NCBI GenBank assembly: GCA_902496845.1 | Contig: CABVCJ010000007.1 | Location: forward strand, 1 to 46,209 | Length of the DNA: 46,209 nt | Source: an uncultured Collinsella sp. | GTDB taxonomy: Bacteria; Actinomycetota; Coriobacteriia; Coriobacteriales; Coriobacteriaceae | Direction: 5' to 3' | Part shown: positions 1 to 7,747 of the stretch, in pieces | Layout of the letters: each line of letters opens with the position of its first letter | Position numbering within the stretch: the first letter of the stretch is position 1 | Translations under genes and position numbers: made by a program | The notes under the pieces: model-generated | What the model was told of the DNA's origin: nothing | Databases searched by the model: none | Seen by the model: the letters and a program-made list of their open reading frames with translations, nothing else

Positions 1-2
1 TT

Positions 3-512
3 GCCCTTAAGCAGCTGTTTAACCTTGCCCAGCGCCGTGCCGATGCCAGCCCCAGCGGCCATTTGCAGCGTCGCGTGCAGTTTGTGCTCGACGAGTTTCC
101 CAATGTGGGACGCATCCCCGATTTTGAACGCAGCATTGCGACCGTGCGCAGTCGCGGCATTAGCTTTTTGATGTGTGCGCAATCGCTGAGCCAGCTCGAT
201 GCCGTGTACGGCAAATCCACGGCGCTTACCATCCTCGATAACTGCGATAGCTTGGTCTATATGGGTGGCGGCAGCAACATCGCGACGCAGAACTACATAA
301 GCGAACTGTGTGGCGAGTCGGTTTTGGGCACCAAGTACGTGGGCGCCGAGCGCACTGCCGTAGATGTGCGCGGTTGCGTGATGACCCCAGGCGAGGTTGG
401 GCTTATGCCCCGCACCGATTGCCTGGTCAAGGTGACCGGCATGCGTCCCTTCCGCGCCAAGAAGTACTTTTGCGCCGATCACCCCAATGCTGCCAAGTGG
501 CTGAGGGATTAG
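3..512 (+). CDS. VirD4/TraG-type conjugative coupling protein, C-terminal part
   Basis: The frame is open from base 3 and runs off the left edge, so only the last ~169 residues are present. The stretch FVLDEFPNVG is the Walker B strand of VirD4/TraG coupling ATPases. It is followed by the family's RSRGISF and CAQSLSQL segments and by YMGGGSN, all typical of the RecA-like C-terminal lobe. Coupling proteins sit at the inner membrane and feed relaxosome DNA into a type IV secretion channel. A methionine-like TTG at 63 lies inside the conserved fold and is not the start. The fragment suggests that an integrative conjugative element, or its remnant, extends to the left. No other conjugation gene follows it to the right. 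Confidence 0.85.
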   Translation, partial: ALKQLFNLAQRRADASPSGHLQRRVQFVLDEFPNVGRIPDFERSIATVRSRGISFLMCAQSLSQLDAVYGKSTALTILDNCDSLVYMGGGSNIATQNYISELCGESVLGTKYVGAERTAVDVRGCVMTPGEVGLMPRTDCLVKVTGMRPFRAKKYFCADHPNAAKWLRD

Positions 513-550
513 CCCTTGCAGCTTTGTGTACCCCATCTTGCATGTTTTGT

Positions 551-591
551 CGCACGGCTTCCGTTAGTCGTAAGCCGTGCGGTCCAGTTTT
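551..591 (+). terminator. Hairpin terminator after the coupling-protein gene
   Basis: A perfect 10-bp inverted repeat (CGCACGGCTT at 551-560, AAGCCGTGCG at 572-581) with an 11-base loop is followed by GTCCAGTTTTT. The T-run begins five bases after the stem, so termination may be imperfect. It separates the coupling protein from the ClpP-like gene. Confidence 0.55.
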
Positions 592-627
592 TGCCTCCTT
601 ACCGATTCCGTTTAGAAAGGAATTACC

Positions 628-1230
628 ATGCCCGTTATGTATCGTGAGCCCAGCATCATAAAGAAGTCCAAGGACGGCCGTGTTGCCGCTGTCGATATGG
701 CAAGCGAACTGCTCAACAGCCGTGTGCTGCTGCTGGAGGGCGAGGTCAACGATGCGACCTGCAACGGCCTTATTAAGTCCATGCTGGTGCTGGAGCATCA
801 AAGTGCGACCGAGCCCATCACCCTCATCATCAACAGCCCGGGCGGCAGCGTCACGGCGGGGCTGGCGCTCATCGACACCATGCAGTCGCTCGATTGCCCC
901 GTGATCACGGTGGGCGAGGGCGTCGTGGCCTCGATGGCCGCGGTGATCTTGGCCTGCGGCGACCACCGTCAGGTGTACCGCCACACGCAGGTGCTCATCC
1001 ACCAACTGATGGGCGGCACGGGCATGGCGCAGCAGACCGATATCGAGATCGTGGCCCAGCATACAGCGGCCATGCGCGCCGAGCTGGACGAGCTGCTGGC
1101 CGAGCATGGCAACCTGAGCGCCCAGGAGTTCCACGAGCTCACCGAGCGCGACTGCTGGTGCAACGCCAGGCGCGCTCTGGAGCTGGGCCTGGTGGACGAG
1201 GTGATTGCGCCCGGCAAGAAGGCGCTCTAG
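628..1230 (+). CDS. ClpP-family serine protease (divergent)
   Basis: A 200-aa protein with the complete ClpP catalytic triad in the right contexts: Ser102 in VASMAAV, His125 in LIHQLMGG and Asp175 in LTERDCW. The NSPGGSVTAGL oxyanion-hole segment (residues 69-79) and QQTDIEI (135-141) are also present. ClpP subunits form barrels that degrade proteins fed by Clp ATPases. The length matches the family. The start is ATG 628, preceded by AGAAAGGA (614-621). It differs from housekeeping ClpP at the N-terminus, where the usual axial-loop sequence is missing, and it has no clpX or tig neighbour. Its position beside a conjugation gene suggests a secondary or element-borne ClpP. I did not assign clpP because a housekeeping copy probably lies elsewhere. 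Confidence 0.85.
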   Translation: MPVMYREPSIIKKSKDGRVAAVDMASELLNSRVLLLEGEVNDATCNGLIKSMLVLEHQSATEPITLIINSPGGSVTAGLALIDTMQSLDCPVITVGEGVVASMAAVILACGDHRQVYRHTQVLIHQLMGGTGMAQQTDIEIVAQHTAAMRAELDELLAEHGNLSAQEFHELTERDCWCNARRALELGLVDEVIAPGKKAL

Positions 1231-1304
1231 CGGGGCGCATGCCTTACAAGTACGTTGTGCAGGGCGAACAAGTGCGTAAATTCACAGCCAGAAAGAGGTT
1301 GAAC

Positions 1305-2123
1305 ATGAACAGGATTTGGGACGTCGATGGCATTGAGTGGGAAGACCTGCCCACCGTGAGCGACCTGCTGTGCGCTGCGGACACAAAGATCCTGGCGCGT
1401 GAGGTTGCCCTTCGATACGGCGGCAAGCCGGACGGCCGCGGCCGTGGCGATAGCGAACGCAGCCTAAAGCGCGCCCGCCGCAAGGTCAAAAAGCTGCGGA
1501 AGATAGATCCCGAGCCCAGCGACAAGATCGTCCTGCTGCCCAAGCACGTCATCAATCGTTGTGGTGCAGACCACGGCTTTGGCTATTACGACGTGGAGCC
1601 GTGCATCTTTATGCGCGACGGCGTGCAAAGGCTGGGGGAGGACGCACTCGCCAATGTGCTTCCGTGGGAATTGATCCTGATGGATGATGAGTCCGCGAGC
1701 GAAATGCTGGGCTTTCGCGTATGGCTCGAAGGCGAGTGGGATCTATGCGAACGTTATCGCTTTTTGGCCGTGGTGTGTGTTCGCATGCTGAACAACATCC
1801 GGGCGCAAAAGGAGCTGCGCAAGTTCCTCGAGCAGGGCGATGCGGCCTGCGATATGGACGAGGACGATGTAGTTGAGGACATTCGCCGCGACGTGCTGTA
1901 TCCCGAGGAAGTAATTAACGCCAAACTCGGCGGCTATTGGGACGCGAGTTTGGGACTCAACCTGCCCTGGAAGGACGAGCATCGGCAGACTTGCACGCGG
2001 ATCGACAGGGCTATCGATGACCTGTTTGCCGAGGAAACGAAGCGCTGCGCTGCGGAGCTTGGGAAGAAGCTCGAGCGCGGGTATGAGGAGCGCGGGGAGT
2101 TACTGAACGGGATGTCCTTGTGA
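1305..2123 (+). CDS. Hypothetical protein, charged, 272 aa
   Basis: Not recognised. The frame is open far upstream (from 894, in the shadow of the ClpP gene). ATG 1305 is chosen because AGAGG lies six bases before it; ATG 1239 is an alternative without a good ribosome site. The N-terminus (WDVDGIEWEDL) is acidic. A strongly basic patch follows (SLKRARRKVKKLRKID, about residues 49-64), and the rest is a mixed-charge, probably helical region. No signal peptide, membrane span or catalytic motif is evident. It starts 75 bp after the ClpP gene and could be co-transcribed with it. Confidence 0.7.
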   Translation: MNRIWDVDGIEWEDLPTVSDLLCAADTKILAREVALRYGGKPDGRGRGDSERSLKRARRKVKKLRKIDPEPSDKIVLLPKHVINRCGADHGFGYYDVEPCIFMRDGVQRLGEDALANVLPWELILMDDESASEMLGFRVWLEGEWDLCERYRFLAVVCVRMLNNIRAQKELRKFLEQGDAACDMDEDDVVEDIRRDVLYPEEVINAKLGGYWDASLGLNLPWKDEHRQTCTRIDRAIDDLFAEETKRCAAELGKKLERGYEERGELLNGMSL

Positions 2124-2210
2124 ACGGTTGCCGACGGTCCGATAAAAATCTGTCCGGACGAAATGATAGAACGATAGCGTAAATAGCATCTGCACTTTAA
2201 GGAGTTAACA

Positions 2211-2648
2211 ATGAGAATCGCCTATAAGGAACTGTTTCGTGTAAACCGTCCTATCTGTGGGCCTGGACCAGGAGGTTTCTTCATTAAAAGATTCAAGGAA
2301 GGCGGCTACAGTGAGGCTGAATTGCTCGATTTAATTTCGGGAGTGGACTTTTCTCTTGGTGAAGTGGATGAGGACATTAGCCTGAAAAAGAAATGCGAAA
2401 TAGTCGAACAGGCGGTGAGTGGGGTGCATTATACGAGTTGGGCCCCCAGCGTGATCAGCATGATCATCTCACTTACGGTCGGAGGGTGTCTGTCTGCATG
2501 GGCGGGCAACAATTCAATCGCTGCCGGGGTTTTCGTGACGCCATGCCTGATTGCCTTGGGAATATATGCATGGTTTCGTTTATGCTTTGAGCGAAATCAA
2601 ACGGTACTGTTGGGTGCGCTGAACCACATAAAGACACTTCAGCCGTAG
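2211..2648 (+). CDS. Small membrane protein of unknown function
   Basis: A 145-aa protein not assigned to a family. A soluble N-terminal half of ~75 residues includes a PGPGG stretch and an acidic helix (AELLDLISGVDFSLGEVDED). Two hydrophobic spans follow, about residues 80-98 and 103-123, then a short polar tail. Start ATG 2211 has AAGGAG eleven to six bases upstream. GC content is lower than in the flanking ClpP region, which fits an accessory gene. It is the last plus-strand gene before the minus-strand defence genes. Confidence 0.65.
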   Translation: MRIAYKELFRVNRPICGPGPGGFFIKRFKEGGYSEAELLDLISGVDFSLGEVDEDISLKKKCEIVEQAVSGVHYTSWAPSVISMIISLTVGGCLSAWAGNNSIAAGVFVTPCLIALGIYAWFRLCFERNQTVLLGALNHIKTLQP

Positions 2649-3009
2649 TTGCATGAAATCGCCGATCGCCTGCCGTGGGCCCTCGGGACCGCCCTCGCGG
2701 CGCCCTTCCCGCTTTTTCCGGACATGGCGTCCTCCGATCTCCCGGGGCCGGCCGACCCGGCCCTCAGGGTATCGGATTCCCAAATTCATCCGTACATGCA
2801 CGGATGAATTTGGGAGGTGTTCGGATGAAGTTGATATTCAAGGGGTGCGGCAGTTGGCAGGAATCTCAAGCGCCCAACCGCCAATCTCCACATTTCTTTG
2901 CTAAACTAGCTTTGCGCGGGAAACCGTGCATAGTTCGGGAGCATGTCCCCCAACTGGATCTAGGTTCGGATGCCGTTGCCCGGACTATTGGTGAAGGTTG
3001 GGGGACTTC
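2649..3009. other. Intergenic region between convergent genes, no credible ORF
   Basis: 361 bp with no convincing coding sequence. It contains a very GC-rich stretch (about 2680-2770), then a perfect 15-bp inverted repeat (2779-2814) and an imperfect extra copy of its arm (CGGATGAAGTTGAT, 2823-2836). The 2211 gene and the SIR2 gene converge here, so a shared transcription stop is plausible. Confidence 0.6.
2779..2814. repeat. Perfect 15-bp inverted repeat at the left edge of the defence island
   Basis: CCCAAATTCATCCGT (2779-2793) and its exact reverse complement (2800-2814) flank the six-base loop ACATGC. There is no T-run on either side, so it is not a classical terminator. It may be a REP-like palindrome or an element boundary. 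Confidence 0.75.
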
Positions 3010-4590
3010 CTACTTTCCATAGCGCAAGAAGTCGTAGATGCGGACGCACTTCCGATAATGCGAATCTTTCAACAGAGCCCTCTTCTTGGCAGGGTCGTTT
3101 CCCACGTCAGCCAGTGCCCGCTTCAGCAACGCTTCCAAGTCGTCGACGTCCATCTCTTCCTCTGAAAGGCACGGGATGAACGCGAACGGGCTCTTTGGCG
3201 CGCATGCATTCGCAAGGCCCTTTATGCTCAGCGACCCTTCGAATCTGCGACGAGTCGCAGGCATCGATTTGCGGAACGTTTCGCTTCGATAGCTATCAAT
3301 CGAGGTGAGCGTTGGGAGATAAGTCGCTATGTCCTTACCGACCTCTCCACCGAGTCCGCGCGTGTACTTGAAGACAGGCATGTTGTTGGGCCGTTGGCGC
3401 ACGTACATGTTGAGGTAGTTCTCGACGATGAACTTTGGGTCATAGCGAAGGTTATCGAGCACGATGTCCTCGAAGATATCTTCAGGTGAAATCGGCTTTC
3501 CGATGCTACTTGGTGACACCGACAGGCCGATGACGATCTTCTGGTCCGGGTCAAGGTCGTTGAGGACATTGTCTATCCCTGAGACGATGATGTCGGAACT
3601 CGGGTCGATATGCTCCGCAAGCCTGAACACGCTGCCCCTCAACTCGCGGATAAATCGCGTGCTATACATTTTCCGGAAGCTGCGCATCGCATCGTAGATC
3701 GACTCGAAGTCATCCGTGGTGATCTTCGTCATCGAAAGCGTACGGCCACCGAAACTCATAGCAATCTCGCCAACAGAGGTGTCGGTTGCGTGCTGAACGA
3801 AGATGAGCCGCTTGCCCAGCCGTTTGAGCTTGTCATCTGGTAGGCATTCGCAGATGTCACCCAGTATCGACCTGATGTTCTCGTCTTGAATCGAATAACC
3901 GAGGAAGATGACGGGATACTCGACGAAGAGGGTGAGCAGCTTCGCCGAGAGATACTTCCTCTTCTGCGCGAACTCCGCATAGTCAGCGCTGGTCAGGACG
4001 ATGCTTCCCGCCCTCGAGACTGAGCCATGGATCTTGTATATCTCCTGAGAGAAAGCCTGGTCAGAGAACAGGAGGTCGCTTTCTCCGACGTAGGTCGTGA
4101 AACCAGGGAATAGGGTCTCACACATACAGTCATAATTCGTGGTGATGATGCCGGCAACTTTTTCCCTGCCCGCCTTCGCCAGCTTCTCAGTTTCGGCGCT
4201 CTCGACGAGACGAGCTCTCGCGATCTTATCTGCGACGTAGATCTTCATGGGCGAAGCGTCCCCGGTAAGCTCGTCACTGTGACCTTCGCGGAAGGCAGCG
4301 AATTCATCCGATGCAAAGAGCTCGTGGTTTACTTCGCTTTCCATGAGCGTGGCAACGTACGGCAGTTCGGACTCGACCTCGCCGTTCTGGACAGCAATCT
4401 TCGCCTGGCTCTTGAAGCGCGCGAAGGCATATGGGTCGTCAAGCACCTCGGCGCAGATATCCGAAAGCAGCCCCTCCCATCCCGGCGTGCCGCAGTAACG
4501 ACGGGAGAGGCCAGAGCCGATGAAGAGAAACGGATAACGCCCGGCATCATCAACAGCTTTGTGGATTATCGATTTGATTCTCTCGTCCAT
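3010..4590 (-). CDS. SIR2-family (SIR2_2-like) defence protein
   Basis: A 526-aa protein with SIR2/NAD-binding signatures: FLFIGSGLSR near residues 21-30 (nucleotide-binding glycine loop), GIITTNYD near 147-154 (the TxN-D segment), YKIHGSV near 185-191 with the catalytic-type His188, and IFLGYSIQDENIR shortly after. Bacterial proteins of this class (for example in Thoeris and the DSR systems) act as NAD+ hydrolases that trigger abortive infection. That role is inferred here. The C-terminal ~270 residues are unrecognised and could sense the trigger. ATG 4590 is chosen over an in-frame ATG at 4617 because GGAGGAAAG lies directly before it. The gene lies 39 bp downstream of the short duplicated-domain ORF on the same strand and diverges from the restriction cassette. 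Confidence 0.85.
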   Translation of the reverse strand: MDERIKSIIHKAVDDAGRYPFLFIGSGLSRRYCGTPGWEGLLSDICAEVLDDPYAFARFKSQAKIAVQNGEVESELPYVATLMESEVNHELFASDEFAAFREGHSDELTGDASPMKIYVADKIARARLVESAETEKLAKAGREKVAGIITTNYDCMCETLFPGFTTYVGESDLLFSDQAFSQEIYKIHGSVSRAGSIVLTSADYAEFAQKRKYLSAKLLTLFVEYPVIFLGYSIQDENIRSILGDICECLPDDKLKRLGKRLIFVQHATDTSVGEIAMSFGGRTLSMTKITTDDFESIYDAMRSFRKMYSTRFIRELRGSVFRLAEHIDPSSDIIVSGIDNVLNDLDPDQKIVIGLSVSPSSIGKPISPEDIFEDIVLDNLRYDPKFIVENYLNMYVRQRPNNMPVFKYTRGLGGEVGKDIATYLPTLTSIDSYRSETFRKSMPATRRRFEGSLSIKGLANACAPKSPFAFIPCLSEEEMDVDDLEALLKRALADVGNDPAKKRALLKDSHYRKCVRIYDFLRYGK

Positions 4591-4629
4591 AATCTTTCCT
4601 CCTGTACCAATCGACATGCTCGTGAAATG

Positions 4630-5358
4630 TTATCCCACCAACTTCGGCGAGTGCGGGCTGAAAGCATCGTTGCCGTTCTGCCCGTCGACCAATCCGCACG
4701 CGAGACTCAACGGCACAACTGCAGCGTTCTCGACCTCCACGCTAAGCACGTAGTGGAAGTCCGCCCCCTGGCTCCCACGATTCCGCTCGTAACCAATGGC
4801 GGCCAGCCGGTCGGCTAGTTCGTCTCTCGAAACCAGCTCGTTAGTCTTCACCTTGCAAAGCACGGGTTCAAGTTCGTAAGTGTTTGTCTCGCTGATTGCG
4901 TTCCTGTAGAAGCGGAAATGGGTCGTACGAAAGAGATCTTTATGATGGGAGTACACGTGCCCGTCCTTAATGGCGTAGAAGTAGAAAAGGAACTCACCGC
5001 CCTCGTTTAGCCTGCCGCTACTTTCAAGGAAGCGGTAAATTTGTGGCGCTACAACGGAGAGCCGATTACGCTTCCGAAGCGATTTGCCCCACGAGCTGAG
5101 TTTATTGAATACCACAACGATATGATATTTAAAGGGTAATTGGACTATCTCCCGACCAAACGAGGATTCGGATTGGCTTGCTGAAATGTGGCAGTGCCCT
5201 GTTCTAAGCAACGTATTTGCGATAGAGTCGCGCGGGAACGGTGCTCGGGGCCGTTGCACCAGTAGCAAATTACTTATATCGAGCGATGTGATGCTGCGAT
5301 TTCGGAAATGCTTGCCTGGTTGCGGCGCCGACTTCGAAAAGCTGGTTTTTATTTCCAT
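4630..5358 (-). pseudogene. C-terminal domain copy of the McrC-like nuclease (fragment or stand-alone domain ORF)
   Basis: The ORF encodes 242 aa. Its last 133 residues (4630-5031) align without gaps to the last 133 residues of the McrC-like protein at 9611-12046, with 104 identities by my count. Both copies end at the same residue (SPHSPK followed by two or three residues). Similarity stops abruptly at FLESSGRL. The 109 residues before it resemble nothing in the other gene and look like translated non-coding DNA, with no well-placed start. The simplest reading is the surviving 3' end of a second McrC-like gene. A functional small protein starting at an internal GTG or TTG is the alternative. 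The SIR2 gene follows 39 bp downstream, possibly in the same transcript. Confidence 0.65.
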
Positions 5359-5465
5359 TACAGCTGAAACAGGCCGTCAAAATTCATGGAAGATCTTTTC
5401 GATAGTAATGGATGAACTGAGGAGGTTTGTCTGGAGGGTGGATCGAGGTTCAAGATTGTTGCGCT

Positions 5466-5479
5466 CTGAAACGTTTCAG
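5466..5479. promoter_or_regulatory. Palindrome CTGAAACGTTTCAG, possible operator
   Basis: A perfect 14-bp palindrome in the space between the minus-strand SIR2 arm and the plus-strand restriction arm. Its form (TGAAACGTTTCA core) resembles LacI/GalR-family operators. No such regulator is encoded nearby. Confidence 0.35.
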
Positions 5480-5664
5480 CTGAGGTCGGAGAGCGATCGC
5501 ATGAGTCGATTTATATTTCGGCAGCGTTGCATCCATAGAAGAGAGAGGGATGCGTATTCGTTTGGCAGCGAGGGCGTGAGTGGGCGGGAACTTCGTGGCG
5601 TACAGCAATAAGGCTATACCTAAAAGCCTTTGTGTTGAACGGGTTTTCGCGGGAGCGGAGGGTG

Positions 5665-5692
5665 CGTGCCGCGAGGGACGGTCCGCGGCACG
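5665..5692. repeat. GC-rich hairpin
   Basis: CGTGCCGCG (5665-5673) and its exact reverse complement (5684-5692) enclose a 10-base loop. A second, one-mismatch hairpin (arms GCGCGGCATCCG-like) follows immediately. Together they resemble a REP/BIME-type repeat. No T-run follows. Confidence 0.55.
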
Positions 5693-5863
5693 ACCGACCC
5701 GGCGCGGCATCCGGAGCGGACGCGGATGCGGCGCGGACGGCCTCTGACGGGCGAGCACGCGACAGTGGTTGCCCTGCTGGGCGGCAATAAGCTCGAATCG
5801 AGCACGAGCGATTCTTGTCCGGGCGAAGCGTTACAACTGGATTTGTTCTGTTGCCGACTGATC

Positions 5864-5895
5864 TTGAAGCATGTTGGAAGAAACGGAATTATAAT
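5864..5895 (+). promoter_or_regulatory. Putative promoter of the restriction-modification operon
   Basis: A perfect -10 box TATAAT lies at 5890-5895 in an AT-rich stretch just upstream of the first methyltransferase start. The best -35 match, TTGAAG (5864-5869), is 20 bp away, longer than ideal, so only the -10 is well supported. Confidence 0.45.
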
Positions 5896-5920
5896 TATTT
5901 ATTTGTCTGTATCTATCGAA

Positions 5921-6859
5921 ATGGAGACCGAGCGCGTGGAAAACGAGAGGAACATAACGGCAGTTGACCTTTTCGCCGGCTGCGGCGGAATGTCCCTCGG
6001 CTTCGAAAAGGCTGGCGTCAATGTTGTGGCTGCCTACGACAATTGGGACGCTGCCATTGATGTCTATCGCGCTAACTTCCAGCATCCTGTTTTCAAAAGG
6101 GATCTCTCCGACGTTTCCGTATCCGAGGAAGTTGCCGGCTTCGCTCCGGATATCATCATCGGCGGGCCTCCTTGTCAGGATTTCTCGCAGGCCGGCAAGA
6201 GATCCGAGGATGGTGGGCGCGCAATCCTCTCTGTTAGATATGCCGAGATCATCGCGAGGTGCAAGCCTCGCTTCATCGTTATGGAGAACGTCCCACGCGT
6301 TCGAACGAGCAAATCCATGGAAGCGATTCGGGCCACCCTCAAAGCGCAGGGTTATGGCTTGAGTGGGCGAGTGATGGATGCAAGCCTGTGCGGGGTCCCC
6401 CAAGCTCGCAAGAGATACTTCTTGATCGGATGCCTTGGGGCGCCCGACGGGTTCCTCGACCCATATCTTGAGAAGGGCCTTTCTGACCATCAGATGACAA
6501 TTCGTGAGTATCTCGGTAACGAGCTTGGAATTGATTACTACTTCAGGATTCCGCGAAGCTACACGAGGCGGGCCATCTTCAGCATCGACGAGCCCTCGGT
6601 CACTATTCGTGGTGTGGACAGGCCGATACCGCCGAACTACAAGCTTCACCCCAACGACGCGGCGGACCTCAGTCAAGCCCGGTGCTTGACTCCAAAGGAA
6701 CGCAGTAGGATCCAGACTTTCCCGGAGTCTTTCAAGTTCTTTGGGAGTAAGACGGATATCAACCAGATGGTGGGCAACGCCGTACCGGTAAACCTTGCCA
6801 CCTACGTTGCACGAGCGCTACTAGAGTACAGGAGGGATGTGAGCGATGGACTGCGTTGA
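5921..6859 (+). CDS. DNA (cytosine-5) methyltransferase 1 of a LlaJI-like system
   Basis: A 312-aa m5C methyltransferase. The conserved motifs appear in order: I (AVDLFAGCGGMSLGF, residues ~14-28), IV (GGPPCQDFS with catalytic Cys85), VI (MENV), VIII (QARKRYF) and X (VGNAVPV). Only a short target-recognition region lies between motifs VIII and IX, which fits a short recognition site. The frame is open to 5666, but the upstream part is GC-rich hairpin DNA. ATG 5921 is chosen; GTG 5936, with GGAG nine bases upstream, is a real alternative. The gene overlaps the second methyltransferase by 14 bp. Two homologous m5C enzymes in tandem with McrB/McrC-like genes is the LlaJI arrangement, in which each enzyme methylates one strand of an asymmetric site. 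Confidence 0.93.
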   Translation: METERVENERNITAVDLFAGCGGMSLGFEKAGVNVVAAYDNWDAAIDVYRANFQHPVFKRDLSDVSVSEEVAGFAPDIIIGGPPCQDFSQAGKRSEDGGRAILSVRYAEIIARCKPRFIVMENVPRVRTSKSMEAIRATLKAQGYGLSGRVMDASLCGVPQARKRYFLIGCLGAPDGFLDPYLEKGLSDHQMTIREYLGNELGIDYYFRIPRSYTRRAIFSIDEPSVTIRGVDRPIPPNYKLHPNDAADLSQARCLTPKERSRIQTFPESFKFFGSKTDINQMVGNAVPVNLATYVARALLEYRRDVSDGLR

Positions 6860-7733
6860 TCTTTTCTCGGGATGCGGCGGTATGTCGCTCGGATTCCAGA
6901 ATGCGGGCTTCAACATAAAGGCGGCGTTTGATAACTGGCAGGCGGCTGTCGACATCTATTCGGCAAACTTCGACCACCCGGCATTCAAATACGATCTTTA
7001 CGATGCGGAAGCGGTCCCGAAAATTGAAGAGTATTCGCCGTCGATGATAATCGGTGGCCCCCCTTGCCAGGACTTCTCCATTGCGGGCGCCAGACAGCGC
7101 GGCAAAAGGGCCAATCTCACCATCCGATATGCTGAGATAGTTCGGGACGTCAGACCCGAGTGGTTCGTCATGGAGAATGTTTACAATATCGAGCGGATGG
7201 ACGTCCTGCCCGAGGCGCTGGAAATATTCCGCAATGCTGGATACGGTCTCACGAGGCGCGTCCTCAACGCCAGTCTATGTGGTGTGCCTCAGATTCGCAG
7301 GCGCTTTATCCTTGTCGGTCATCTTGGTGATAAAGATGACTTTCTCGGCGAACTCTTGGATTCAAGGCTGAGCGACAAGCAGATGACCGTCAGGGATTAC
7401 CTTGGCGATTCGCTCGGCACGCAATACTTCTACATGCATCCACGCAACTTCCAGCGTAGGGGCGTCTTCACGATTGACGAGCCAGCGGTAACGGTACGAG
7501 GCACCAACCGTCCGATACCGCCAGCATATAAGAGGCATCATGCCGACAAGGCTGATATTTCTGAAGGTGTGAGAGCCTTAACATACAAGGAGCGCAGCTA
7601 TCTGCAAACCTTCCCCGAAGAGTTTGAGTTTGTCGGGTCCAAGACAGACATTGAGCAGGCGATTGGCAATGCCGTGCCAGTTAAGCTTGCTGAGTACGTT
7701 GCTAGATGCATAGCTGACTATGCAGCAGATTAA
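6846..7733 (+). CDS. DNA (cytosine-5) methyltransferase 2 of a LlaJI-like system
   Basis: A 295-aa paralogue of the preceding enzyme, similar along its whole length. Motif I (VDLFSGCGGMSLGF) lies almost at the N-terminus. Motif IV is GGPPCQDFS with catalytic Cys74, then MENV, the VIII-like region (PQIRRRF) and motif X (IGNAVPV). Differences concentrate after motif VIII, where target recognition occurs, as expected if the pair reads opposite strands of an asymmetric sequence. ATG 6846 is preceded by GGAGGG, and its 14-bp overlap with the upstream gene indicates translational coupling. The target sequence cannot be read from the protein alone. Confidence 0.93.
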   Translation: MDCVDLFSGCGGMSLGFQNAGFNIKAAFDNWQAAVDIYSANFDHPAFKYDLYDAEAVPKIEEYSPSMIIGGPPCQDFSIAGARQRGKRANLTIRYAEIVRDVRPEWFVMENVYNIERMDVLPEALEIFRNAGYGLTRRVLNASLCGVPQIRRRFILVGHLGDKDDFLGELLDSRLSDKQMTVRDYLGDSLGTQYFYMHPRNFQRRGVFTIDEPAVTVRGTNRPIPPAYKRHHADKADISEGVRALTYKERSYLQTFPEEFEFVGSKTDIEQAIGNAVPVKLAEYVARCIADYAAD

Positions 7734-7747
7734 TTGTGGTGGTTGCC

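Larger units (their letters stand above)
5359..5920. other. Divergent intergenic region with palindromes and GC-rich hairpins
   Basis: About 560 bp between the divergent arms of the defence island. It holds a 14-bp perfect palindrome (5466-5479), a GC-rich hairpin (5665-5692), a second imperfect GC-rich hairpin (about 5701-5737), and an AT-rich promoter-like stretch just before the methyltransferase gene. ORFs crossing it lack ribosome sites, so I regard it as non-coding. Confidence 0.55.
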
